Shown here: positions 35,364 to 44,394 of the stretch, in pieces
Position numbering within the stretch: the first letter of the stretch is position 1
Layout of the letters: each line of letters starts with the position of its first letter
Assembly (NCBI RefSeq): GCF_900129275.1
Contig: NZ_FQUX01000013.1
Coordinates: 6,263-70,262, forward strand
Origin: Arenibacter palladensis
Lineage (GTDB): Bacteria > Bacteroidota > Bacteroidia > Flavobacteriales > Flavobacteriaceae
Direction of reading: 5' to 3'
Length of the DNA stretch: 64,000 nt
Made by a program: the position numbers and the translations under genes
Notes under the pieces: generated by a model
Told to the model about the DNA's origin: nothing
Databases searched by the model: none
What the model saw: the letters and a program-made list of their open reading frames with translations, nothing else

Positions 35364-35879
35364 CTAAATATTCACAAATTCAAATCCTGCTAGAGGTTGG
35401 TGTCGCAGGTCATTTTGTGTTTCATTCAACAAAATGCCATATTCCAAATAGGCCTTAAGATTTGCCAGCCAGAAGGTCCATCCGTTGCTGCAGCCATAAT
35501 GGATGTTCAATTTGCTGTTGTCGTCCGTAGGTATATTGTATTGCTTCAAGGTTAATAGTATATCATGGCCGCAGTCCTCGAGCGAAACCGAAACCTTACA
35601 TACATTGGCAAAGGTAATTTCAAAAAAATCCGTGCCGTTCGCCTTTGTTACTGTTCCTTTTTCCTGACCGTCCCAATTGTGCCATTCCCAGATATAGCTG
35701 TCTCCTTCTGCAATCTTCTGATGTGCAGCCTTGGGGTGTCCATCAGGAGATATGTAAGTGGCCTTGCTCAAAAACCAAGAGGTAATCCCTTCGGCCGTAC
35801 ACCAGGCCCAATAAATTTTTTCCATATTGGTCTTGATGTATATTTTTTTAGTGAAAGAGTCAAAACTTAAGGCTGTCAT
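35364..35879 (-). CDS. SRPBCC / AHSA1-like domain protein
   Basis: A 171-residue protein of the START/Bet v1-like SRPBCC superfamily: MTALSFDSFTKKIYIKTNMEKIYWAWCTAEG begins the first strand and helix (shown in parts here only as MTALSFDSF and KIYWAWCTAEGITSWFL). The strand GTVTKANGTDFFEITFANVC and the terminal helix NGWTFWLANLKAYLEYG are typical of AHSA1-type domains. No known ligand. The ATG overlaps the stop of the upstream serine hydrolase gene by 4 bp, so they form one operon. Confidence 0.85.
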   Translation of the reverse strand: MTALSFDSFTKKIYIKTNMEKIYWAWCTAEGITSWFLSKATYISPDGHPKAAHQKIAEGDSYIWEWHNWDGQEKGTVTKANGTDFFEITFANVCKVSVSLEDCGHDILLTLKQYNIPTDDNSKLNIHYGCSNGWTFWLANLKAYLEYGILLNETQNDLRHQPLAGFEFVNI

Positions 35880-37024
35880 TGTCGTTGTTTTTGTGCTATT
35901 TCCAAATTGTAGATCTCTCTTCCCAATTGTGCCAAAAACGGGAGTCCAATATCTTCATACTCATAGGAATTATCGTTAAATATCCCATTTTCATTGGCCA
36001 AAAGAGTGGCAGTTAGCATAAATTCCACATTATTTTTACTGTCAGATATATAGGCGCAATCCGTAATTGTGCCATAGGCATTGCCTACTTTATTGTATAT
36101 TTTGAGGTATTCGGGAATGGTATCCCTGCTATCTCCAAATATAAAAAACTTGCAATAACCGTCGTAATAATCCATATCATCGTACCCCATTTTTCTTGGA
36201 GGATCGCTCATGGCCTTCAGCAGAAAACTATGTTGATCGGGACTAAGGTTGAATCGTTCATTCTTTGGGAATTGCTCCGGGAAAATTATCCTTTTTAAGA
36301 CCTCGTTCTGGGCACTTATTGGAAAATAATTTTTTAAGCTAAAATCGAATGGTTCATTAATTAGGGTGTTTTCTTCGTAATAGGCCGTGCCTTTTTTTAT
36401 CCTGTTCAGGGTCAAAGGAACAGGGGGTTTGTTTACGCTCGGTTTTAACCAGGTTAACGTGGTGTCGTTTAAGTAGACTATAAGTGGCCTTGTAGTTACC
36501 TCAAAAGCATTGTCCGTTGAAAGTCGATGGGAGATTCGGACAGGTGCTATGCCCTTGTCCTTCAATTTTTTGTTTATTTGGTCTTGACCTAAAAATTCCA
36601 AAAGTCTATTATTGGCCTCATTGTCGCTTACCGCAAAAATCTTGGAGATTTCGTTGGCAAATGTTGTTTCCAAGGAATCACCCTCCACATAAAATTGGGT
36701 GTACAGGTCCAGGGAATCCATTTCGTTGAGCTTTTCCAAGGCAAGTAGGGCCGTTAGGATTTTAACCGTGCTTGCTGGGTAAAAGTAGTTGCTGTCGTTA
36801 ACCTGAAAATTATAGTCCGTAAAAACTATGCTATCTTTTATACGGTCTATTCGGGTATACCTTACTTGCAGCTCATGTTTTGCCAAGCTGTCCATAACGT
36901 TCTTTATTTTGGAATTGTTGGACTTTAGGGCAATTTTCAATAAATCCGGGTCTTCAGTAGGGGTAGCACATGATAGAAGCAAGTTGGTGATGGTTGCAAT
37001 GAAAAAAAAGAATCTACTGCCCAT
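35876..37024 (-). CDS. Class A beta-lactamase-like serine hydrolase
   Basis: A 382-residue secreted or lipid-anchored protein. The start at 37024 (MGSRFFFFIATITNLLLSCAT) gives a lipoprotein signal with Cys19; longer starts at 37072 would overlap the upstream gene. SxxK is in YPASTVKILTALLAL, and the SDN motif in VSDNEANNRLLEFLG, which are class A beta-lactamase or D,D-peptidase features. The distal KTG-like strand is not clear. Homologues in Bacteroidota are often annotated as hypothetical or beta-lactamase. It may be a peptidoglycan-directed hydrolase. It lies between an 82-residue conserved protein and the SRPBCC gene in one operon. Confidence 0.85.
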   Translation of the reverse strand: MGSRFFFFIATITNLLLSCATPTEDPDLLKIALKSNNSKIKNVMDSLAKHELQVRYTRIDRIKDSIVFTDYNFQVNDSNYFYPASTVKILTALLALEKLNEMDSLDLYTQFYVEGDSLETTFANEISKIFAVSDNEANNRLLEFLGQDQINKKLKDKGIAPVRISHRLSTDNAFEVTTRPLIVYLNDTTLTWLKPSVNKPPVPLTLNRIKKGTAYYEENTLINEPFDFSLKNYFPISAQNEVLKRIIFPEQFPKNERFNLSPDQHSFLLKAMSDPPRKMGYDDMDYYDGYCKFFIFGDSRDTIPEYLKIYNKVGNAYGTITDCAYISDSKNNVEFMLTATLLANENGIFNDNSYEYEDIGLPFLAQLGREIYNLEIAQKQRQ

Positions 37025-37046
37025 AGGTCTGTTTCTTGTTTTTTGT

Positions 37047-37295
37047 TTAGTCAATCGGGGTGTAGACCTCACCGCGATGCGGTTTTAGGGCATCCCTAAC
37101 GGCAATCATCTCAGATTCGCTTACAACGAGATAGGCAATGGAGTGCATACTGCTAAGGTCATTGTTTCCTGTAATGTTGAAAGTCAGATTTTGAGCTAGC
37201 ACATATTCTTCAAGATGTATTTTATGATGTTTCGCCGTATTCTGGGCCGATTCACCCCTAAAATCCCAAATTAGTTTTATTTGTCTTTCCGCCAT
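37047..37295 (-). CDS. Conserved hypothetical protein (82 residues)
   Basis: An 82-residue cytoplasmic protein starting MAERQIKLIWDFRGESAQNT and ending KPHRGEVYTPID. It is balanced in composition, with no signal or membrane segment. I recall close homologues in other Flavobacteriaceae but no function. The conserved C-terminal block SEMIAVRDALKPHRGE suggests a folded domain. It is first in the minus-strand operon with the class A beta-lactamase-like gene, 22 bp downstream, and the SRPBCC gene. Confidence 0.82.
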   Translation of the reverse strand: MAERQIKLIWDFRGESAQNTAKHHKIHLEEYVLAQNLTFNITGNNDLSSMHSIAYLVVSESEMIAVRDALKPHRGEVYTPID

Positions 37296-37378
37296 GGAAT
37301 AAAATTAATAATAAAAGGAATAATATGCGCAGTAAACCTTCCTATAAATCTTGGGGAATTTTATTGGGAAATGAGGAC

Positions 37379-37408
37379 TTGCATAATGCTGCTTTATTGC
37401 TAAATTTG
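37379..37408 (+). promoter_or_regulatory. Promoter (TTG-N19-TAAATTTG) for the PPIase operon
   Basis: TTG at 37379-37381 and TAAATTTG at 37401-37408 with a 19-bp spacer match the full Bacteroidota consensus. The expected transcription start is on or next to the ATG at 37413, suggesting a leaderless mRNA. Confidence 0.7.
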
Positions 37409-37412
37409 CGGA

Positions 37413-38306
37413 ATGGATTTTTGTGAAATAAAGCTGGAAAAAATCTCAATATTTTTAATGAGTGTGGTTTTGCTATGCACATTTATATCCTGTGATTCCC
37501 TTTTTAATAAGAAGGAAGGCAAAATTCCAGTGGCTAGGGTAGGGGAAACTTATTTGTACAAGGAGGATTTAAAAGAGCTGCTTCTGACCAATATGTCCAA
37601 GGAGGACAGCACTTCCCTGGTTAATAACTATATTAATAATTGGGCTTATAAACAACTTTTGCTTTCCAAGGCCAAAATAAATCTTCCCGAGGAGAAGCTG
37701 GAATACTTTGAGCAATTGGTTTCCAATTACAGAACGGATTTATACACAGGCGCCTACAAGGAGGCATTGGTCCTCCAATCCCATGATACCGCTATTACCC
37801 GGGCCCAGCTCACTGAGTTCTACGAGCGGGAAAAGGAAAATTTTAAGTTAAAGGAACGCATAATACAGTTGAGGTTCGTGGAATTGCCTACGCAATATTT
37901 GGATAAGGATTTGGTTGCCAATAAATTGAGGAATTTTAAAGAGGCGGATAAGCGCTATTTGGATTCCATAAGTGTGCAATTTAGAAAGGTGAATTTTAAC
38001 GATTCTATTTGGGTAAGCGCTTTTCGGGTTATGGAAGAAATTGCGCCATTAACCACTGAAAATCAGGACAAGTACTTAAAAAAATCACAATTTTTTGAAT
38101 TACAGGACTCTTTAGGGGTATATTTGGGCAAGGTAAACGATATGTTGGAAATCAACGATATTGCGCCCCTTACTTATATTGAGCCTACCATTAAGCAACT
38201 GCTTTTAAATAGAAGGAAGTTGGATTATATGAAAAAATTGGAAGTGGAGGTAATGGATGAAGCTATTAAAGAAAAAGAATTTGAAGTTTATGAACAAGGT
38301 AATTAA
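37413..38306 (+). CDS. SurA-N-like periplasmic lipoprotein without PPIase domain
   Basis: A 297-residue lipoprotein. The signal (KISIFLMSVVLLCTFISC) places the lipid at Cys27. The following region (ARVGETYLYKEDLKELL, NNYINNWAYKQLLLSKA) resembles the N-terminal chaperone domain of SurA-type peptidyl-prolyl isomerases. No parvulin domain follows; the second half is helical. It is probably a periplasmic folding factor for outer-membrane proteins. It overlaps the next PPIase gene by 17 bp. Homologues are usually called peptidylprolyl isomerase by similarity. Confidence 0.82.
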   Translation: MDFCEIKLEKISIFLMSVVLLCTFISCDSLFNKKEGKIPVARVGETYLYKEDLKELLLTNMSKEDSTSLVNNYINNWAYKQLLLSKAKINLPEEKLEYFEQLVSNYRTDLYTGAYKEALVLQSHDTAITRAQLTEFYEREKENFKLKERIIQLRFVELPTQYLDKDLVANKLRNFKEADKRYLDSISVQFRKVNFNDSIWVSAFRVMEEIAPLTTENQDKYLKKSQFFELQDSLGVYLGKVNDMLEINDIAPLTYIEPTIKQLLLNRRKLDYMKKLEVEVMDEAIKEKEFEVYEQGN

Positions 38307-39741
38307 AACAGGTTTAACCCTTTCTATTTTATTTTTGACAGGGATAATGAGCGCTCAGGAATCAGAAACTCTTCCTGACACCCAGGTAGAACCACAAGAG
38401 GTAATTGTAGAGGAATCTATGATTTCCAAAAACGATTCTGTCAATAATTTTAAAAAAATAAAATTGGACGGAATAGCTGCAGTAGTGGGCGACTATGTAA
38501 TCTTGGAATCGGATATAGAGAAAACTTTGATAGACCTTAAAAGTCAGGGGGCTTCCACTGCCGATGTTACAAGATGCAGTCTTTTGGGCAAGTTAATGGA
38601 AGATCGCTTGTACGCGCACCAGGCGGTTCAGGACAGTATTTTGGTTTCGGATGATGAGGTAAATGCCCAAGGAGATCGACAATTGCAACAATTGGTTTCC
38701 CAGATCGGCTCTATGGAAAAGGTCTTAAATTATTATAAAAAGGATGATGAGGCCAGTTTTCGTGAAGAACTGTACAAGATCAACAAGCTGAGAATGCTTT
38801 CTGAAAAAATGCAGAACAAAATTGTTTCGGAAATAGAGATTACCCCAGAGGAAGTTAGGCAGTTCTTTAATAAGATTCCAGTTGATGAAAGACCCGTTTT
38901 TGGAGCGGAATTGGAGATTGCCCAAATCGTAAAACAACCTAAGGCTTCCGAGGAAGAAAAACAAAAGGTAATAGATAAACTAAATGGCATCAAGGCAGAT
39001 ATTGAGGAAAATGATGCTAGTTTTAGCGTGAAAGCTATTTTGTACTCCCAAGATCCTGGATCCAAATCCAAAGGTGGATTTTACAGTATGACGCGTGAAA
39101 CCCCATTTGTAAAGGAATTTAAGGATGTGGCTTTTAGCCTGAGGGAAGGTGAAATTTCGGATCCGTTCGAAACAGATTTTGGTTATCACATTATATATGT
39201 TGAAAAAATTAGGGGCCGTGAGTTGGATCTAAGACATATTCTTATAACTCCAGAGATATCCCAAAAGGAATTGGACAAAGCAAAGCAGGAATTGGATAGC
39301 ATAAGGCAAGGGGTATTGGACGGTAAATTTACTTTTGCGGCCGCAGCTTTAAACTTTTCAGACGAAAAGGAAACCAAGTTTGATGGAGGTTTGTTAAGAA
39401 ACCCACAGGATTACAGCTCCAGATTTGAGCTTACCAAAATGGAGCCATCGCTCTACAACCAGGTAAGGGATATTAAGGACAATGAAATTTCTAGGCCAAT
39501 ATTGGAAAATGACCCCAGGGGAGGCGCACCCAAGTACAAAATCATGAAAATTACCAATCGCTATGATGAACACGTAGCCGATTTTGCGAAGGATTATATA
39601 AAGATTCAGGAATTGGCGCTTAGGGAAAAGCAGTATAATGCCATTAAAAAATGGATGGACGAGCATATCGAAGATACCTATGTGAGTGTTAATTCCGCGA
39701 ATAAAGAATGTGATTTTGCAAATAATTGGGTAAAGGAATAA
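38290..39741 (+). CDS. SurA-like peptidyl-prolyl isomerase with two parvulin domains
   Basis: A 483-residue periplasmic chaperone/isomerase. The start at 38290 (MNKVIKTGLTLSILFLTGIM) gives a good signal peptide; an earlier ATG at 38257 adds a lysine-rich extension. After the SurA N-like domain (AAVVGDYVILESDIEKTL) come two parvulin-type domains: first with IAQIVKQP ... GGFYSMTRETPFVKEF ... GYHIIYVEKIRG, second with LRHILITPE ... FDGGLLRNPQDYS. It is likely to assist outer-membrane protein folding. It is coupled to the upstream lipoprotein gene, and MoxR starts 4 bp downstream of its stop. Confidence 0.92.
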   Translation: MNKVIKTGLTLSILFLTGIMSAQESETLPDTQVEPQEVIVEESMISKNDSVNNFKKIKLDGIAAVVGDYVILESDIEKTLIDLKSQGASTADVTRCSLLGKLMEDRLYAHQAVQDSILVSDDEVNAQGDRQLQQLVSQIGSMEKVLNYYKKDDEASFREELYKINKLRMLSEKMQNKIVSEIEITPEEVRQFFNKIPVDERPVFGAELEIAQIVKQPKASEEEKQKVIDKLNGIKADIEENDASFSVKAILYSQDPGSKSKGGFYSMTRETPFVKEFKDVAFSLREGEISDPFETDFGYHIIYVEKIRGRELDLRHILITPEISQKELDKAKQELDSIRQGVLDGKFTFAAAALNFSDEKETKFDGGLLRNPQDYSSRFELTKMEPSLYNQVRDIKDNEISRPILENDPRGGAPKYKIMKITNRYDEHVADFAKDYIKIQELALREKQYNAIKKWMDEHIEDTYVSVNSANKECDFANNWVKE

Positions 39742-39745
39742 ATGC

Positions 39746-40699
39746 ATGTCAGACGTAGCTGCAATTAAGGCTCTAGTTGAAAAAAATAAGGTTCTTAAAC
39801 AAGAAATTGCCAAAATCATTATTGGGCAGGAAGAAGTAGTAGATCAAATATTACTTTCTATCTATACAGGGGGGCATTCTTTGCTTATCGGAGTTCCCGG
39901 TTTGGCCAAGACCCTTATGGTAAATACAATTGCCTCTGCATTGGGACTGGGTTTTAAAAGGATTCAATTTACCCCAGATCTGATGCCTAGCGATATTCTA
40001 GGTAGCGAGGTGTTGGATCAGAATAGAAACTTCAAGTTCATAAAAGGGCCAATTTTTTCCAATATCATTCTGGCCGATGAAATAAACCGTACCCCTCCCA
40101 AAACCCAAGCGGCCTTATTGGAGGCTATGCAGGAAAGAGCGGTGACCATTGCTGGCAATCAATATAAATTGGATCTTCCCTATTATGTTTTGGCTACCCA
40201 GAACCCAATAGAGCAAGAAGGTACTTATCCATTGCCAGAGGCACAGTTGGATCGTTTTATGTTTGCCATAGAATTGAAATATCCATCTATTGCGGAGGAA
40301 ATAAAAGTAGTAAAGGAAACAACTTCCGATTTTAAGCATGAAATAACCCCTTTGTTTACACCTAGTGAAATAATGGATATTCAGCATTTGGTACGTAGAA
40401 TTCCAGTTCCCGACAATGTGGTGGAATATGCAGTGAAATTGGTAAATAGTACCAGACCCAATCAAGATAATGCTTCTGAATTTGTAAAGCAGTTTATTGA
40501 TTGGGGGGCGGGACCCCGAGCTTCCCAGAATTTAATATTGGGAGCCAAAGCCCATGCGGCTGTAAACGGTAAATTTTCTCCGGATATTGAAGATGTCAAA
40601 GCAGTGTCCTTGGGAATCCTCAGACATCGGATTATTAAAAATTATAAGGCGGAAGCCGAAGGAATTTCCGAAGAGGATATTATTGGAAAGCTTTTATAG
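39746..40699 (+). CDS. MoxR family AAA+ ATPase
   Basis: A 317-residue AAA+ ATPase. Walker A is GVPGLAKTLMV (near 48), Walker B is IILADEINRTPPKTQAALLEAMQ, and ATQNPIEQEGTYPLPEAQLDRFMF carries sensor 1 and the arginine finger region. MoxR ATPases act as chaperones that insert cofactors or activate partner enzymes, usually with a VWA (DUF58) partner coded downstream. Here no DUF58 gene follows; aconitase is next, 203 bp away with its own promoter. The gene instead closes the PPIase operon. Confidence 0.93.
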   Translation: MSDVAAIKALVEKNKVLKQEIAKIIIGQEEVVDQILLSIYTGGHSLLIGVPGLAKTLMVNTIASALGLGFKRIQFTPDLMPSDILGSEVLDQNRNFKFIKGPIFSNIILADEINRTPPKTQAALLEAMQERAVTIAGNQYKLDLPYYVLATQNPIEQEGTYPLPEAQLDRFMFAIELKYPSIAEEIKVVKETTSDFKHEITPLFTPSEIMDIQHLVRRIPVPDNVVEYAVKLVNSTRPNQDNASEFVKQFIDWGAGPRASQNLILGAKAHAAVNGKFSPDIEDVKAVSLGILRHRIIKNYKAEAEGISEEDIIGKLL

Positions 40700-40863
40700 T
40701 GGGGAAAAAATAAGCCGCAACTGCATGATTTTTATAGGCTGAAAAAAATGAAATTTATTGCATTTACATTCCTATAATGGCAATCTTTTTTATAATTACA
40801 TAAAATTGGCGTATTCTTGAGGTATTCTTAGTTTAAAAGTTTTATAAACGTAAGGTATTTTCT

Positions 40864-40871
40864 TAATTTTG
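40864..40871 (+). promoter_or_regulatory. -7 box (TAATTTTG) for aconitase
   Basis: TAATTTTG lies 31 bp before the aconitase ATG at 40903. No clear -33 TTG is seen. Confidence 0.5.
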
Positions 40872-40902
40872 GAGAATAACTTAAACTAAAATTTTATAGA
40901 TA

Positions 40903-43170
40903 ATGGCATTCGATATTGATATGATTAAAAAGGTGTATGCCAACATGTCCGAGCGTGTTGATAAGGCACGTGAAATTGTTGGAAAACCTTTAACCCTTTC
41001 AGAGAAAATTTTGTATTCCCACTTATGGGACGGTACGCCAACCAAGGCGTTTAAAAGAGGTAAGGACTATGTTGATTTTGCACCGGATCGAATCGCTTGT
41101 CAAGATGCTACTGCGCAAATGGCATTGTTGCAATTTATGCAGGCTGGAAAACCAAAAGTAGCTGTACCAACTACAGTTCATTGTGATCACCTAATTCAGG
41201 CAAAAAGTGGAGCCGTGGCAGATTTGAAAGTGGCCAACACTTCCAGTGCCGAAGTCTTTAATTTTTTGGAATCCGTTTCCAATAAGTACGGAATTGGTTT
41301 TTGGAAGCCAGGTGCTGGGATTATTCACCAAGTAGTACTTGAAAATTATGCGTTTCCAGGAGGAATGATGATAGGAACCGACTCCCATACGGTTAATGCC
41401 GGTGGACTAGGAATGGTTGCCATAGGTGTTGGTGGTGCGGATGCTGTGGATGTAATGGCCGGAATGGCTTGGGAACTTAAGTTTCCAAAATTGATAGGAG
41501 TAAAATTAACAGGTAATATCTCTGGCTGGACATCTGCCAAGGATGTTATTCTAAAAGTGGCAGGAATACTAACTGTAAAAGGTGGTACTGGGGCCATCAT
41601 AGAATATTTTGGTGAAGGAGCCAAAAACCTTTCCTGTACTGGTAAGGGAACCATATGTAACATGGGTGCCGAAGTGGGGGCTACCACTTCTACTTTTGGT
41701 TATGATGCCTCTATGGAAAGATATTTAAGGGCTACCGATAGAAATGATGTTGCCGATGCAGCAAACGCGGTTAAGGATTACTTAACGGCAGATCCTGAGG
41801 TATATGCCAATCCAGAAAAATATTTTGATGAAATTATAGAAATAGATTTGGACACACTTAAGCCACATCTTAATGGTCCGTTCACCCCAGATTTAGCTAC
41901 TCCGGTAGGACAGTTGGGAGAAAAGGCGAAAGCTAATGGATGGCCTTTAAAAGTGGATTGGGGTCTAATAGGGTCTTGTACCAATTCTTCTTATGAGGAT
42001 TTGACCAGGGCTGCCTCAATTGCGAAGCAGGCTGTTGATAAAAAGATAAAACCAAAATCCGATTTTGGTATCAACCCAGGATCTGAGCAAATTAGATATA
42101 CAGCTGAACGTGATGGTTTGTTGCAGATATTCGAAAATTTGGGAGCAACAGTATTTACCAATGCCTGTGGTCCATGTATAGGACAATGGGATCGTAGTGA
42201 TCTAAAAGGTGACGAGAAGAATACCATAGTACATTCCTTTAACCGTAACTTTTCCAAGAGGGCGGATGGAAATCCAAATACCCACGCTTTTGTTGGATCC
42301 CCAGAAATGGTGGCTGCTATAGCAATTTCGGGTAGATTGGATTTTGATCCAATGAACGATACGTTGATCAATGAGGACGGACAAGAAGTTAAATTGGACG
42401 AGCCGTTGGGAATTGAATTGCCTCCAAAAGGGTTTGAAGTAGAAGATGCAGGTTATTTGGCACCTATGGAAGATGGCTCTGGTGTTCAGGTAAAGGTAGA
42501 TCCCAAATCTGAGCGTTTGCAATTATTGGATCCATTTACTCCTATAAAACCAGAAAGTCTTCAAGGAGCTAAATTATTGATCAAAGCTTTTGGAAAATGT
42601 ACTACAGACCACATTTCCATGGCGGGTCCTTGGTTGCGCTTTAGAGGTCATTTGGACAATATTGCCAACAATACCTTGATTGGAGCGGTAAATGCCTTCA
42701 ATAAAAAGACAAATTTTGTAAAGAATCAGCTTACTGGTGAATATGTAGGTGTTCCTGATGCACAAAGGGCGTACAAAGCTGCTGGAATAAAAACAGTAGT
42801 TGTGGGAGATCATAACTATGGGGAAGGTTCTTCACGTGAACATGCTGCCATGCAGCCAAGACATTTGGGTGTTGCAGTGGTAATCGTTAAGTCTTTTGCT
42901 CGTATCCATGAAACCAACCTTAAGAAGCAAGGTATGTTGGGGCTCACCTTTGCCAATGAAAATGATTATGACTTAATTCAAGAGGATGATACCTTCAACT
43001 TTATCGATATAAAGGATTTTGCTCCAGACAAGCAAATTACCTTGGAGTTGGTGCATAAAGATGGTACCAAAGACACCATTAAATTGAACCATACCTATAA
43101 CCAATCGCAGATTGAATGGTTTAATGAAGGTTCTGCCCTTAACGTTATAAAAAGGGAGAACGCGGCTTAA
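40903..43170 (+). CDS. Aconitate hydratase
   Basis: TCA-cycle enzyme that isomerises citrate to isocitrate through cis-aconitate with a [4Fe-4S] cluster. The 755 residues match the mitochondrial-type aconitase family. Cluster ligands are Cys in [12 protein letters not shown] (near 358) and two in [12 protein letters not shown] (near 421 and 424). The swivel domain has [20 protein letters not shown]. It is a single-gene unit between the MoxR operon and a terminator, as commonly found next to MoxR in Flavobacteriaceae. Confidence 0.97.
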   Translation: MAFDIDMIKKVYANMSERVDKAREIVGKPLTLSEKILYSHLWDGTPTKAFKRGKDYVDFAPDRIACQDATAQMALLQFMQAGKPKVAVPTTVHCDHLIQAKSGAVADLKVANTSSAEVFNFLESVSNKYGIGFWKPGAGIIHQVVLENYAFPGGMMIGTDSHTVNAGGLGMVAIGVGGADAVDVMAGMAWELKFPKLIGVKLTGNISGWTSAKDVILKVAGILTVKGGTGAIIEYFGEGAKNLSCTGKGTICNMGAEVGATTSTFGYDASMERYLRATDRNDVADAANAVKDYLTADPEVYANPEKYFDEIIEIDLDTLKPHLNGPFTPDLATPVGQLGEKAKANGWPLKVDWGLIGSCTNSSYEDLTRAASIAKQAVDKKIKPKSDFGINPGSEQIRYTAERDGLLQIFENLGATVFTNACGPCIGQWDRSDLKGDEKNTIVHSFNRNFSKRADGNPNTHAFVGSPEMVAAIAISGRLDFDPMNDTLINEDGQEVKLDEPLGIELPPKGFEVEDAGYLAPMEDGSGVQVKVDPKSERLQLLDPFTPIKPESLQGAKLLIKAFGKCTTDHISMAGPWLRFRGHLDNIANNTLIGAVNAFNKKTNFVKNQLTGEYVGVPDAQRAYKAAGIKTVVVGDHNYGEGSSREHAAMQPRHLGVAVVIVKSFARIHETNLKKQGMLGLTFANENDYDLIQEDDTFNFIDIKDFAPDKQITLELVHKDGTKDTIKLNHTYNQSQIEWFNEGSALNVIKRENAA

Positions 43171-43193
43171 TATTGTGCTGTAAATACTTTATA

Positions 43194-43223
43194 AAAACTC
43201 CTGATAATCATCGGGAGTTTTTT
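43194..43223 (+). terminator. Intrinsic terminator of aconitase gene
   Basis: AAAACTCCTGAT, loop AATC, ATCGGGAGTTTTTT. The stem contains one G-T pair. A TAGTTTTG box overlaps its T-run and may drive the TlpA pair. Confidence 0.82.
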
Positions 43224-43230
43224 AGTTTTG
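43223..43230 (+). promoter_or_regulatory. -7 box (TAGTTTTG) for the TlpA pair
   Basis: TAGTTTTG fits TAnnTTTG and starts inside the terminator T-run, 18 bp before the ATG at 43248. The -33 region falls in the terminator stem and has no clear TTG. Confidence 0.4.
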
Positions 43231-43247
43231 ACAAAAGGATAAATTAA

Positions 43248-43808
43248 ATGAAAATTCGTAAGAAAACTGTTTTGAACATCGCCTTAATGGCATTAATTCT
43301 ATCTTTTTTTGTAACGCCTTTGGGCGATTATAGCAAGGTTTTGTTAAACAAATGGTTCTCCTTTTCGCCGGAAGTAACCAAAGAAATCAATAGGGGACAG
43401 ATTAAGGATTACGATTGGAAGCTAAAGGATGCCAATTGGAATTTTTTCAATTTTAAAAAGTCAAAAGGTCGTGTGGTATTTATTAATTTTTGGAGGTCTT
43501 GGAATATTCCCAGTGAGGCCGAAGTGGAAAGTATCCAAAAGTTATATGACGATTATAAGGGTAAGATAGATTTCTATATTATTACCAATGAGGAAAGGGA
43601 ACCCGTAGAGAAATTTATGGAGGAGCATGGCTTTACCTTTCCGGTAACCTATTCCATAGTGGGCGATCCTATGCCTGTGGATGGTTCTAAACCACCTCGA
43701 TCCTATTTGTTGGATAAAGAGGGAAGGATAGTGATTAGCAAAGAAGGGGTTGCGGATTGGGACAATGATAAGGTAAAGGCCATTTTGGACGATCTTATTG
43801 CCAAATAG
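43248..43808 (+). CDS. TlpA-like thioredoxin-fold protein lacking the CxxC
   Basis: A 186-residue membrane-anchored protein: one N-terminal membrane segment (LNIALMALILSFFVTPLG) then a thioredoxin-like domain (WKLKDANWNFFNF, GRVVFINFWRSWNIPSEAEV). The place of the catalytic WCPPC is occupied by WNIPS at 85-89, so both cysteines are gone. The cis-proline loop is also altered (KPPRSYLLDKEG). It cannot act as a thiol oxidoreductase; it may bind partners or be a decayed paralogue. It is followed 7 bp later by an equally long copy with an intact CxxC. Confidence 0.88.
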   Translation: MKIRKKTVLNIALMALILSFFVTPLGDYSKVLLNKWFSFSPEVTKEINRGQIKDYDWKLKDANWNFFNFKKSKGRVVFINFWRSWNIPSEAEVESIQKLYDDYKGKIDFYIITNEEREPVEKFMEEHGFTFPVTYSIVGDPMPVDGSKPPRSYLLDKEGRIVISKEGVADWDNDKVKAILDDLIAK

Positions 43809-43815
43809 ATATAAT

Positions 43816-44376
43816 ATGGTACCCAACAAGAAGTGGATTGTTAACGGTGTTTTTATTCTTGCTGTTCTTGTACTGGTTTCTACACCGGTAGGTTTTAGAA
43901 TTAAGGTTTTTGCCAGTAAATTGTTATCCACTAGTGCTGCGATGGTAAAGGAGGGGATGCAGGTTCCTTTGGATTCCTATCAATGGAAATTGACCGATTT
44001 GGAAAATAGGCCATTCGATTTTGAAGCTCAAAGGGGAAAAGTAATCCTTGTGAATTTTTGGGCTACTTGGTGCCCTCCATGTGTAGCGGAAATGCCTAGT
44101 ATGCAAAAACTCTACGATGATTATGGAGATAAGGTGACGTTTATGTTCGTAACTTCCGATGACCGTCAAAAAGTGGAGAACTTTTTAAAAAGAAAGAATC
44201 TGAATCTCCCCGTTTACTATCCTGTGTCCGAAACACCTGAAACACTTAAATCCAAACTCCTTCCAACCACCTACATCATAAATAGTAAAGGTGAAATTGT
44301 AGTAGCAGAAACTGGTGCGGCCGATTGGAACAGTAACAAAACGAGAGCTCTTATAGATGATTTGTTAAGCCAGTAA
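43816..44376 (+). CDS. TlpA-like thiol-disulfide oxidoreductase
   Basis: A 186-residue membrane-anchored thioredoxin-fold protein with the active site NFWATWCPPCVAEMPS (C86, C89) and the cis-Pro loop LLPTTYIINSKGE. The start at 43816 (MVPNKKWIVN) aligns residue for residue with its neighbour; an earlier ATG at 43798 lies inside the upstream gene. Likely work: reduction of periplasmic disulfides, for example in cytochrome c maturation. It is the probable functional partner of the cysteine-less copy. Confidence 0.93.
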   Translation: MVPNKKWIVNGVFILAVLVLVSTPVGFRIKVFASKLLSTSAAMVKEGMQVPLDSYQWKLTDLENRPFDFEAQRGKVILVNFWATWCPPCVAEMPSMQKLYDDYGDKVTFMFVTSDDRQKVENFLKRKNLNLPVYYPVSETPETLKSKLLPTTYIINSKGEIVVAETGAADWNSNKTRALIDDLLSQ

Positions 44377-44394
44377 GCGGAGGAAGTTCCTATT

